Shown here: in pieces, positions 1 through 7,727 of the stretch
Position numbering within the stretch: the first letter of the stretch is position 1
Layout: the number at the start of each line of letters is the position of its first letter
Origin: Chrysochromulina tobinii
Taxonomy: Eukaryota > Haptophyta > Prymnesiales > Chrysochromulinaceae
Direction: 5' to 3'
DNA length: 19,504 nucleotides
NCBI GenBank assembly: GCA_001275005.1
Contig: JWZX01001399.1
Span: 1-19,504 of the forward strand
The notes under the pieces: generated by a model
Seen by the model: the letters and a program-made list of their open reading frames with translations, nothing else
Told to the model about the DNA's origin: nothing
Databases searched by the model: none
Translations under genes and position numbers: made by a program

Positions 1-58
1 GAGGGGGCACGGGGGAGGGGGAGGGCAGCACGGGGGGAAGGGCCCGTGCAGGGCGTAC
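1..58 (-). other. Start of intron 3 of the SPX-VTC gene (partial)
   Basis: After the catalytic motif ERKVHRE the frame turns into a Pro/Leu/Arg low-complexity tail unlike any VTC protein, which should continue as HRED-WTGE. A GTACGC donor lies at 58 (phase 1), followed by a long C/T-rich tract. The intron continues beyond the left edge. Confidence 0.7.
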
Positions 59-1217
59 CTTCCCGATGGACTTTGCGCTCCATGTACACTATGTCGTCGT
101 GCGCGGGCGTCGGCCCATACCAGCGCACGCGCAGCGCAATCGCGCCGTCAAACTTTTTGAGACGCCCTTCGTAGAGCTGACGGCCAGGCGAGTCAAAGTA
201 GATCGAGGTGACGAGGTCCGAGTCCGTCGCGCCGTCGGTGAACTTGTACACGGGGAGCCGAGAGCGCTGTGGTGAGCACTTGCATGCCAGGCAGGTCATC
301 AGTGGCAATCTGCATACCTTGTACACGGGGAGTCGGCGCAGCAGAAAGGTCTTCACCTTGAGCACGTCGGCGGTGGCCACCCAATACTTGCGCGTCGAGC
401 GAATGAAGGTGGTGCCGCCCTTTTGGGCCGAGTCGAAGACGCCGCCCTTCTTCTTCTTCTTCTCCGCGTCTTCGGGGGTGCTGTCCTCTCTCGTTTGCTC
501 GGGGGTGCCTGGCTGCGAGGAGCGCACCACGAGCGACGCGTGCAGGTCCGAGATGCCCTTGATCAGCTCGGGCAGGCACTGGCGCGCAAAGGTTTCCCGT
601 TGGATCCGAAGCAGGTACGGTGCGCGGCACGGGCACGACGAGAGCTTATCATGCTTCTTGAGGATCTTGGAGAACGCGAGGTAGTTGATGTTGATGAAGT
701 CCTCGAAGTTCTGGAGCGCCTCGGAGCACTCGAGCATCACCTGATTGAGCGCCGCAAGCCCGGCCTCGTTCGAGCCGGCTTCGATCCAGGCTTCATGCTG
801 ATGCTGCGCCAAGTCGAAGCGAGCGAGGAGCTGCTTGCGCAGGCCGTCGGCGAACTTGTTGACCTTCGCAATCTCAGTGTCGATCTTCTTGGTGAAATCG
901 ACCTCGCGCGGAGCATGGCATTGCAGGAGGTTGGAGTCCGAGGCGACGGAGAAGGCCTTGTAGACGGTGTGCTCCGAGAACCTGTGCGCACGCGGTGCAG
1001 TCACGCACGGCAGCCGGTGAGGCACGGATGACCCGCCCGTGTGCGCGATGTGCAGCCGGCTTGGAAGTTCGGGGCGCGGCGTCGGGCGCGCGCACTCTCG
1101 AATCGTGCCCGCAGCTTCCATCTTCTTGAGCAGCGCCTTCAGGCCGGCGTAGTCCACGTATCCATCGATCCACTCCGGCCGCCGGTCCATCTCGATCGTC
1201 TCTCCAAACTTGACCAT
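59..1217 (-). CDS. SPX-VTC4-like polyphosphate polymerase, 5' part (partial, cut by left edge)
   Basis: Vacuolar transporter chaperone catalytic subunit: in yeast VTC4 the SPX domain senses inositol pyrophosphates and the tunnel (TTM) domain polymerises ATP gamma-phosphate into polyphosphate at the vacuole membrane. The start at 1217 gives a canonical SPX N-terminus (MVKFGETIE, then EWIDGYVDYAGLKKLLKK at residues 15-32). The SPX lysine helix FSKILKKHDK lies near residues 144-153 after splicing. A Lys-rich linker follows, then TTM strands: RSTRKYWV, TSIYFDS, RVRWYG and ERKVHRE match the family's nucleotide/phosphate-binding Lys and Arg positions. The whole frame from 1217 to the left edge is open, but family alignment calls for introns at 982-1095 and 243-317, and a donor at 58 ends the last visible exon. 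The rest of the TTM domain and any C-terminal DUF202 lie outside. Divergent from the DUF202 gene at 2173. Family call very secure; first intron less so. Confidence 0.92.
243..317 (-). other. Intron 2 of the SPX-VTC gene, flanked by direct repeats (75 nt)
   Basis: The translated TTM strand reads LPVYK, then 20 unrelated residues, then LPVYK again before FTDGATDSD. Removing GTATGC...TACAAG (317 down to 243) restores a single family-like LPVYKFTDG. The last 15 bases of the intron (CTCCCCGTGTACAAG) are identical to the last 15 bases of the upstream exon. An alternative acceptor at CCACAG (267) gives a 51-nt intron and adds RSRLPVYK. Both lengths are multiples of three. Confidence 0.75.
243..335. 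repeat. 18-bp direct repeat spanning exon end and intron end
   Basis: Positions 243-260 and 318-335 match at 17 of 18 bases (the mismatch is 258 versus 333). One copy is the end of an exon and the other is the end of the intron of the SPX-VTC gene, so the intron plus one copy looks like a local insertion or tandem duplication. Confidence 0.9.
982..1095 (-). other. Probable intron 1 of the SPX-VTC gene (114 nt)
   Basis: A GTGCGC donor at 1095 and a GCGCACAG acceptor at 982 flank a Pro/Arg/His-rich stretch that has no counterpart in SPX domains. Removal joins ...AAGTIRE to FSEHTVYKAF in frame. A branch-point-like GTGACTGCA lies about 25 nt from the acceptor. The length is a multiple of three without stops, so retention would simply insert 38 residues into the SPX domain. 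Inferred from family alignment; not provable from sequence alone. Confidence 0.55.
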
Positions 1218-1427
1218 TGCTGGAGCTTTCGAAGACCTATCCTAGCGTTGGCAGCCGTGCGGAACGCGCGCACACGCCCGGACACGAGCAGAGCCGCGAC
1301 GGACTGCGATGAAATCGAGCGCCGTTGCGTGTGACCTCGTCGCTCGCGCCGTTTCGGACGTTCCGAATTCGATTTGGGGGTTTTTTTCGACGAAATCAAG
1401 TTCCCGTGTGAGAGTGTGTTAATTGAA

Positions 1428-1497
1428 GGACAATTGAGAGGCTACAATAAGTTTCGAAGCCTGTTGTACATGTTCGGTGTCCCTCACTTGACTTGAC
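1428..1497. repeat. 70-bp direct repeat, copy 1
   Basis: This copy is identical over 70 bases to 2019-2088. It begins GGACAATTGAGAGGCTACAA and ends at two ACTTG units. The interval between the copies is 521 bp of different sequence. It could be a segmental duplication or the ends of a small element; no terminal inverted repeats or coding capacity were recognised between the copies. Confidence 0.95.
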
Positions 1498-2018
1498 AGC
1501 TGCTAGCTAGTATGTGACCAAATTCCAGAGCGGCCGCCGTTGTCAGTCGATAAAAAAGGAAACAAAACTATTCGTTTCCTCTGCTGCGCACGTCTCCGGG
1601 TCTCGCACGTCTTCGTTGGCGCACTCGCAGGCAGCATGCATGTGTTGGGGTACGTTTGGAAGTAGCTACACGGCAGGGGTGCGCCGGTTGAGTAGAACAC
1701 GCCGCTGTTAAGGGCATTCGAGCAGATGGTTTGTGCGCTGGTGGAGCCCACCATCATGGCTGCGACGTGCAGGAAGAAGTCGCGCATTGTGCCGGCGTGC
1801 GCGTACGTGCTTCGTTTCGACACGACGCGCGAGGTTCGTTTTCCGGAATGCCCTTACCGCATTTGGAATGCTCGGTCGGGCCGCCTGCGGGAGCCCTCAT
1901 TCACAGCCCTGAACACAACCACTGCGGTGAGCTTGCTCGTCAGCCAAAAAAGGCCACGATCCATTGCACGACAAGTCCCTTCCTCATCATCGGCGATCAA
2001 TTCTGCCGTCGACTCTTT

Positions 2019-2088
2019 GGACAATTGAGAGGCTACAATAAGTTTCGAAGCCTGTTGTACATGTTCGGTGTCCCTCACTTGACTTGAC
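2019..2088. repeat. 70-bp direct repeat, copy 2
   Basis: Second exact copy of the 1428-1497 sequence. It runs directly into an expanded ACTTG satellite, whereas copy 1 has only two units and then unrelated sequence. Confidence 0.95.
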
Positions 2089-2116
2089 TTGATTTGACTT
2101 GACTTGACTTGACTTG
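2077..2116. repeat. (ACTTG)8 pentanucleotide microsatellite
   Basis: Eight consecutive 5-bp units, with one variant (ATTTG, 2092-2096), end 57 bp upstream of the DUF202 gene's ATG. Located in the presumed promoter or 5' leader, where length variation could affect expression. Confidence 0.95.
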
Positions 2117-2172
2117 TCTCCCGCGAACGTGGTGTGGCTCGTGACCTTGTCGTGACCCTCATCAAAAACGAT

Positions 2173-3903
2173 ATGAGCACGGAGAAGCAAGTGGTGGCGC
2201 ACACGCGGCTGCACCTGGCCAACGAACGGACGCTGCTGGCATGGACGAAGCTCGCTTGCATACTGGCTTCGGGCGGTTTCCTGACCCAAGCTCTGGTGCC
2301 GAGCCCGTGCAGGTATGACATAGACGCCGCTGGGCGATTGGCCAGGAGTGCGGCGACTCACTTTTTCCAAGGCGCGCACCTGCTGCTCGCATGTGTCGTG
2401 CTGGGGCTCGGCCTACGCATCTTCTTTCGGCGCCGCGCACTCCTCGACGCCCAGTGGCTCGGCTCGTACAGCGCACCGCTCTCGCCATGCGTGGCCATCA
2501 TCGGCGTGCTCGTAACGCTGGGCTGCACCGTCGTCCATGCGCTGGCGACCGAAATCAAGTACCATTCGGCCGATTGCATGCGACTCACGGGCCGGGTGGC
2601 CATGGACCTGCCACCGCCGTACCTGTACATCTCCTTTCACGGGTCGCCAAACCCGTTGTGCAACCTGTGCTCGGGCGAGGGCGCCGTGCATCGCTTCACG
2701 CTGACCGGGGCGTACGTCGGGCCAGCGACAGATCAGCGCGCCGCGCTGGTGCACGCTCCGCGTATGATGGTGCTACATAAAGAGCTCCTGATCCTCACCG
2801 ACGCGGGCGAAGGCGCGGCCTTCCACAGGCCCGCACTTGCCGTATTTGGCGAGTGCTCGGCCTTTCCTAATTTGGGCCCTCGTCCTTTTCTCGGGCGCAT
2901 CACAGCCTCCGACCTGACGACGGAGGCGCACTTTATGCACCCGTACGGGCTCGCGTCGAGCAGAGACGGCGCGATTCTCCGCGTGAGCGCTCAGAATGGC
3001 GGCGCTCTTCTCGACGTCGACCTTGCTAACGAGAGCTGCCCGATCACCGTCGCCGCGCAGCTGGAGCCGCTCCCCCGAGGTCACGATCTCGATGAGGAGC
3101 CTGACGAACCTGACGAACCTGAGCCCGCGCAGCTGGAGCCGCTCCTCCGAAGTCACGATCTCGATGAGGAGCCTGACGAACCTGAAGAACCTGACGAACC
3201 TGAGCTCGAGGGTGAGTCGACGCCGTCGTGGGCGTGGCCCACCAAGCACGCCAACGACGGCATCAACGCCGCGAGCGGGCCATTGCGCGGGATCGCCCTC
3301 GACGACGACGGGTGCAGCCACGTGGCCGATAAGCACGCCGATAAGATCTGGCACGTGTGCACGGGGGAGCCGTTACGCTCGACTCACGTTCCCAAGCCGA
3401 TCGGGGTCCACTTCCACAGCGGCTCGAGCGGAGAGCGGCTGTACGTGGGCTCGGCCGGTGGCCATGGCTCGGCCGGTGAGGGCATGGTGGTGCCCGGTGT
3501 CTATGTGCTCGAGCGCATCACTACATTGCCTATCGAGTCTCAGCAGTCTGCCGAGCCGCCCCCGCCGTCGCCCTCGCCGCCGCCGCCCTCGCCGCCGCCG
3601 CCCTCGCCGCCGTCGCCGCCGCCGTCAGTGGACCAGTCACCGGCCCTTTCCCCGCCGCCACCCTCACCATCCGCGCAGCACGACCCCATCGAGGGCGACG
3701 TGTTCCGGGTTCGTCAACTCATCAAGCACGATCTCCTCATACACCCCGCCGGCTTGCTCCAGCACAGTGGCGTGCTCTACGTGCTGGAGCAGACGAATCG
3801 AGCGTTACTCACCTTCGACGCTGCGTCGGGCAACTTCACCGGCGCGCTCCTCGAGTTCCTGCCCCACGTGCCCGAGGGGCTGCTCCTCTCGCCTGGATGC
3901 TGA
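2173..3903 (+). CDS. DUF202 (VTC1-like) membrane protein with C-terminal beta-propeller-like domain
   Basis: 576 residues from the first ATG in frame; the frame opens at a GTG at 2134. Residues 15-24 (LANERTLLAW) are the DUF202 signature, followed by three hydrophobic helices at about 21-42, 64-85 and 104-125, with a basic FFRRR after helix 2. DUF202 forms VTC1 and the membrane part of VTC4, where it conducts polyphosphate. The roughly 450-residue remainder carries NHL/YVTN-like strands: HPYGLASS near 256, GIALDDDG near 372, IGVHFHSGSSGERLYVGS near 411 and HPAGLLQHSGVLYVLEQ near 525. It is interrupted by an acidic repeat (296-345) and an SPPPP linker (about 460-502). If helix 1 starts from the cytosol, the propeller faces the lumen or exterior. 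Divergent neighbour of the SPX-VTC polymerase. The DUF202 call is strong, the propeller fold probable, and the polyphosphate role inferred. Confidence 0.82.
   Translation: MSTEKQVVAHTRLHLANERTLLAWTKLACILASGGFLTQALVPSPCRYDIDAAGRLARSAATHFFQGAHLLLACVVLGLGLRIFFRRRALLDAQWLGSYSAPLSPCVAIIGVLVTLGCTVVHALATEIKYHSADCMRLTGRVAMDLPPPYLYISFHGSPNPLCNLCSGEGAVHRFTLTGAYVGPATDQRAALVHAPRMMVLHKELLILTDAGEGAAFHRPALAVFGECSAFPNLGPRPFLGRITASDLTTEAHFMHPYGLASSRDGAILRVSAQNGGALLDVDLANESCPITVAAQLEPLPRGHDLDEEPDEPDEPEPAQLEPLLRSHDLDEEPDEPEEPDEPELEGESTPSWAWPTKHANDGINAASGPLRGIALDDDGCSHVADKHADKIWHVCTGEPLRSTHVPKPIGVHFHSGSSGERLYVGSAGGHGSAGEGMVVPGVYVLERITTLPIESQQSAEPPPPSPSPPPPSPPPPSPPSPPPSVDQSPALSPPPPSPSAQHDPIEGDVFRVRQLIKHDLLIHPAGLLQHSGVLYVLEQTNRALLTFDAASGNFTGALLEFLPHVPEGLLLSPGC
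3058..3204 (+). repeat. In-frame acidic tandem repeat in the DUF202-propeller gene
   Basis: Two units of about 72-75 nt encode QLEPL..(R)HDLDEEPDEP... twice, nearly identical in DNA. The product is a Glu/Asp/Pro spacer within the propeller-like region. The length is probably polymorphic. Confidence 0.9.
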
Positions 3904-4140
3904 GAAGCTGCTCCCGAGTCGGCGCGCGCCCACCCCCGCCCCCTCCCCCGACCGTACGTTCGGTTGCGTTGGGCGCCTCGTACGTGCATGGCATGTGGTT
4001 GTATGGACTGGGGCTTGATGGAGCGCAAGAGAAAAATACAGTATGAATACAAATGTTCACGTGAACGACCTCGACGCCGCCGTCGGCAACGGCCGCGGGC
4101 CCCTTCACGTTGGTGGCTCTTCGGCGCGAATCACGTGAAC
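3904..4140. other. Short spacer between two plus-strand genes
   Basis: 237 bp between the DUF202-propeller stop and the ligase start. It holds a C-rich tract (about 3928-3950) and an A-rich patch near 4030-4050 that could serve polyadenylation of the upstream gene. The next gene's promoter must also lie here or upstream. No gene is seen. Confidence 0.5.
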
Positions 4141-6704
4141 ATGGCCACCCTTCGTGAGCGTCCGTTCGTCTCCAAGCCTTCGGACGCGCTCAAGGCTCGG
4201 ATGGAGCAGGCGAGGCAGGGCGGATTCTTTGTGGTGCAGACACCCGGCCCGACGTCGTTCGTACTAAAGTCCGACCAGGAGAGCAAGAAGCTCAAGGTCA
4301 ACATCGGCTCAGTGCACTCATGCTCGTGCGGTGCGCGCGAGCAGCCGTGCGTGCATGTCGCCTTCGTACTGCTGCGTGTCTTTCGGCTCGAGCCCACCGA
4401 TCAGCGCTGCTGGCAAGCTTCGCTCACCGACAGTGAGCTTGAGGCGCTCGTAGATAGCCGCGCCCGTGCCGCCGCGATGCGGCGGCTCGAAGCGCGGCAG
4501 TGGGCGGCGGCGCCACCGCAGAGCGACAGCGAGTGCGACGAATGCGATCCGCTCGACGTGCCCCGCCGTCCGATAGACGACACCGCCGACCCCGACCCGT
4601 GTCCGATCTGCTATGAGGACATCGGGCCAGAGGACGACGAGGCCGGCGAGCTCGACTGGTGCCGCCGCTCGTGCGGCAAGTCGCTGCACCGGCGCTGCTT
4701 TGCCCGATGGGCCGAGCACCAGACCGCCATCGGCCAGAAGCTCTCATGCCCTCACTGCCGTGGCGAATGGGCCTCGGGGCCAGCGGAGGTGATGAGGCCG
4801 AGGCCAACGGCCGAAACCGTCCGAGCAGGTGCACGCGGCGGCCTGCGGGCCGCGGGGGCCGCGGGAGGCGCCCCGGCGCCTGGACGGCGGCCGCCGTCTC
4901 ACCGCGGCGCGCGCTGTCGCTCGTGCCGCGCCACGCCGATCGTCGGGGCGCGCTACCGTTGCCTTGTGTGTCCGACCGTACCATGGCCTACCGACCTGTG
5001 CGGAGACTGCTATGCGTCGTGCATGCATCCGGAGCACCCGTTTGGGGTCAAGGACGCGGCCAGGCGGCACCTGGGCGGCCGCGACGTGCCGCCGCGACAT
5101 CTACGGCGTCGAGACGGGTGCACCGGATGAGGACGCACCCAGCGGCACGGGCGGTGGCGTCAGCAGCAGCGGCAGCAGCAGCGGCGGCAGCAGCGGCAGT
5201 GGCAGCGGTGGCGTCAGCGGCGGCGGCAGCCGTGGCGGCGGGCAGCCGTGGCGGCGGCGGCGGCACCGAGGCGGCGATAGCGGGCCGCTCGCTCCACGAG
5301 GCTGTCGCCAGTCTACAGCATCGTGAGATCACACCCGAAGACTACGATCTGCTCCTCACCCTCTCGAATCCCCACAGCGGCCTCGGCGGCCGGGCCTCGG
5401 TCGCGTACGATGTTCCATCGGCCGCGACGCGCGACGCCCACGGCAGCGCGAGCTCGGGAGTGGCCTCGCGCCGTGATGAGCGCCGGGTGGACGTGTCCCT
5501 CGCCGCACGCGTGGTCGCATACGATGCGGCTCAGATCGCGCCGCTCCTCGCCGAGCTCAACGAGATCGAGGCCGAGGCGCAACGAGATCGCGCCGCCGTG
5601 GGCGCCGCCAAGCGCCCCGGCGCCGTCAACGGCACAGTCGCCGTGACGAGTGGTACGGTGCTGCCCACCCCGCCGCCGTTGATGGATATCGCAGGCCAAG
5701 GGATCAGCATTGGCAGGGCAGCGGGCGGCGAGATGCCCGCGTCGCTGCGCGCAATCGGACGCAGTGCCAGTGGCGGCGGCGGCGGGAGCAGCGCGGCGTT
5801 CAGCTCGGCCGTCGGTCGGCCGTGGCAGCAGAGCCGCGCGCCCGCGTCGGTGGCTGCCGAGCGCATCGCCGCTGAGCGTATGGCGGCGGGTGCGGGCATC
5901 GGCTTCGAAGATATCAATCTGATCGGCAATTCGCTCGGCGTGTCGCGCACAGGGGCGCTCGGCATGGCGCGCTCTGGACCGTTGGCGCGCACGGAGGCAG
6001 TGTTGCCGCGCACCGAAGCCGTGCCGATGGACTTGCCTAGTTTGGGCTCTCTTCCGTCCCTCACTCGAGAGCCGCTGACGACGCAGCCGCCGCCCTTGCG
6101 TGCGCGGGGAAGCTCGGGAGGTGATCTCGGAGGTGATCTCGGAGGTAATCTCGGAGGCAGGCAGCCGCCCATGCGTGCGCGGGGAAGCTCGGGAGGCATC
6201 GCCCGCGGGCCGACGCCCGCCGCCGCGGCCGCCGCCGCCTCGGCCACTGCACTGCGTCGGGAATCCGTGGCGCTCCAGATTGCCGCACAGGCCGCCATGG
6301 CGGGTGGCCTTGCACGTGTCGCGTCGAGAGAGCTGGGTGGCATCGGTGGGGCCGAAGCCGTTGGGGGCACAGCTGGGAGCAGCGGCAGAGCGGGCAGCAG
6401 CTGCACTGGTGGCAGCAGCGGCACTGGTGGCAGCAGCGGCACTGGTGGCAGCAGCGGCAGCGGCACAATGGTCGCCGGGCCGATGGCAGTCGCAGCAGGT
6501 GGAGGCGATCGGGCGGCGCCACGCCGACCTACCGGTACCGGCACCGGTTCCGGCCACCTCGTTCGCGGCGGCGCCGTGGCGGGGCGTCGAGCGCCGGCTA
6601 ACCCTGGCGCATCTCTCGTGCCCCCGCCGCCCGATCCGAACACGCCTCTCGGATTCATGGATGGCCTCGTGGGACGCGCCTTCTCGGGCGCGGCAGCTCG
6701 CTGA
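4141..6704 (+). CDS. SWIM-RING-ZZ E3 ubiquitin ligase, ZSWIM2-like (two exons, junction uncertain)
   Basis: Residues 61-72 form a SWIM zinc finger (C61-x-C63-x6-C70-x-H72). Residues 154-206 form a complete RING (C154, C157, C174, C178, H183, C186, C203, C206) followed by GEW. Residues 259-299 form a ZZ finger (C259, C262, C274, C277, C287, C290, H296, H299). This order is that of animal ZSWIM2/MEX, an E3 ligase. The ZZ frame stops at 5130, but a +2 frame carries LQHREITPEDYDLLLTL (about 5314-5364), the conserved segment that follows in this family, and runs open to 6704. An intron must join them; 5086-5270 fits. With it the product is about 792 residues. The C-terminal 450 residues are Gly/Ser/Ala-rich and I see no second RING. 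ATG 4141 is chosen because it matches the family's short N-terminus. Role: ubiquitin transfer; substrate unknown. Confidence 0.85.
5086..5270 (+). other. Candidate intron in the ZSWIM2-like gene (185 nt)
   Basis: The donor GTGCCG at 5086 and acceptor ACCGAG at 5270 restore the frame in phase 0. The interval is dominated by GGC/AGC triplet repeats (5155-5265). Other pairs also work, for example donor 5047 with the same acceptor, or 5118 with acceptor 5245, so only the need for a frame change between about 5047 and 5270 is firm. A sequencing error in the triplet repeat is the alternative. Confidence 0.45.
6093..6206 (+). repeat. In-frame Gly-rich direct repeats in the ligase C-terminus
   Basis: A GCGTGCGCGGGGAAGCTCGG block, encoding (M/L)RARGSSGG, occurs at about 6099 and 6172. 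Between the copies are three GATCTCGGAGGT-like 12-mers encoding GGDL and GGNL. A second 15-bp repeat (GGTGGCAGCAGCGGCACT, encoding GGSSGTGG) runs at about 6409-6455. Low-complexity linker, no recognised domain. Confidence 0.8.
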
Positions 6705-7727
6705 GTCGTGGACACTCCGTCTCATGCGATTAGTCTCATGCGATCAGTCAGTCTCATACCATCTCGGAGAGCGGAGCACATCCCCCTTTGTAGCATCGCA
6801 GAGCGAGAGTCCGCACTCTATCTAAAATTAGACACTTTCTAAAATTATTATTAGACTCGCTTGTTTCTTGTTTGTCAGATGGTCACCAATTCTGAGACTA
6901 TTCGATTCCAGTCTCAGACCGGCGGTATTCGTATTGGGTTTGGTCGATCAGCTCTGAGCTCTGTGTCAATTGCTCTGTGTGAAACGGCTGTGAGCTTAAC
7001 TGTGAGCCGGAGCGTGCTCCCGAGAAGGCACCAACTCTGGAACTCACAGTTGAAAAGGTCGTGCCTGGTTTGGGAATCGCCTGTGGTCTGCACCCGTGTG
7101 CCGCCAAGGTGTGCAAACCAAGCCGGCGAGCCTCAGCGCCACTCCCGGCCACCCCGGGTCCCGCCGGCGCCAGCGCGTCGCGCGGGATCCCTCTGCACCT
7201 TTCCCTTGGCAGGCACCTCCCAACCGGAAATTGCGGCGCGCGCGCGCGCCCCCTGTGCGCGCGCCCGACGAGCAGACCCCATCGGCTCGACGGCCGTCAA
7301 TCGCCACTTTGACAAAAATAGATCATTCAAAATTTAATTCTTATTTCGAAAAACGACTTGACGAAATCAGATCTCCTTTTTGTAGCATCGCAGAGCGAGT
7401 CCGCAATCAATCCAAACTTACGATGGAAACGAAAATAGACCTCGCTTGTTTCTCTCCAATTCTGAGACCCTCGACCGACGGCGTTTGGGCTCGGCCCTGT
7501 GGTCTGCAACCGGGTGCCGCCAAGGTCTGAAGACCAAGCCGGCGAGCCTCAGCGCCACTCCCGGGCGCGTGCATCGCGGGGGATCCCTCGGCACCTTTCC
7601 CTTGGCACCTCCCAGCCGGAAATTGCGGCGCGCGCCGCGCCCCCTGTGCGCGCGCCCGACGAGGCCTCACAATCAAGCCCTGTTGCTGTGCCTCGCAGAT
7701 ACTGTGATTCGGCGCGGCTCCGTTCGG
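6705..7727. other. Intergenic region with duplicated block upstream of the ion-channel gene
   Basis: No gene recognised over about 1 kb. Near 6719-6760 there is a tandem 14-mer (TCTCATGCGATYAG). Inverted repeat arms CTGAGACT (6892-6899) and AGTCTCAG (6910-6917) enclose a 10-nt loop. Two diverged copies of one block occupy about 6786-7264 and 7376-7662 (described separately). The channel's promoter must be here. AT-rich patches lie at 6820-6860 and 7315-7350. Confidence 0.6.
6786..7662. repeat. Degenerate direct duplication (two units) upstream of the channel gene
   Basis: Both units share, in the same order: TTTGTAGCATCGCAGAGCGAG (6787 and 7379), CTCGCTTGTTTCT (6856 and 7441), CCAATTCTGAGAC (6887 and 7457), CCTGTGGTCTGCA (7080 and 7496), AAGCCGGCGAGCCTCAGCGC (7121 and 7537), CACCTTTCCCTTGGCA (7196 and 7592), GGAAATTGCGGCGCGCGC (7223 and 7617) and CCCCTGTGCGCGCGCCCGAC (7250 and 7643). 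Spacing differs, so one unit gained or lost about 120-170 bp. Motif positions are approximate to a few bases. Confidence 0.85.

Larger units (their letters stand above)
1218..2172. promoter_or_regulatory. Divergent intergenic region between polyphosphate polymerase and DUF202-propeller gene
   Basis: This 955-bp stretch lies between two start codons facing away from each other, so it must hold both promoters. I see no convincing TATA box and no gene that I can support. It contains the 70-bp repeat pair and the pentanucleotide satellite listed separately, plus T-rich patches near 1381-1388. Open frames here start with GTG or lack recognisable domains. Confidence 0.6.

Noticed and set aside
1503-1823. 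Minus-strand 106-codon frame with a hydrophobic start and several cysteines, between the 70-bp repeats
   Set aside because: It opens with GTG. The first ATG leaves 94 residues with no recognisable domain and a weak signal-like segment, and no splice or homology support can be seen.
1428-2088. LTR retrotransposon from the paired 70-bp repeats
   Set aside because: The repeats are very short for LTRs, the interior is only 521 bp without coding capacity, and no primer-binding or polypurine site was recognised.
2996-4018. 340-codon plus-strand frame rich in Arg/Ser overlapping the propeller region
   Set aside because: Alternate frame of the acidic and Pro-rich repeats. The propeller-like strands are in the other frame.
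5313-6725. Long minus-strand frames opposite the ligase C-terminus
   Set aside because: Arg/Ala/Pro-rich antisense shadows of a GC-rich Gly/Ser coding region. The plus strand continues a recognisable family motif.
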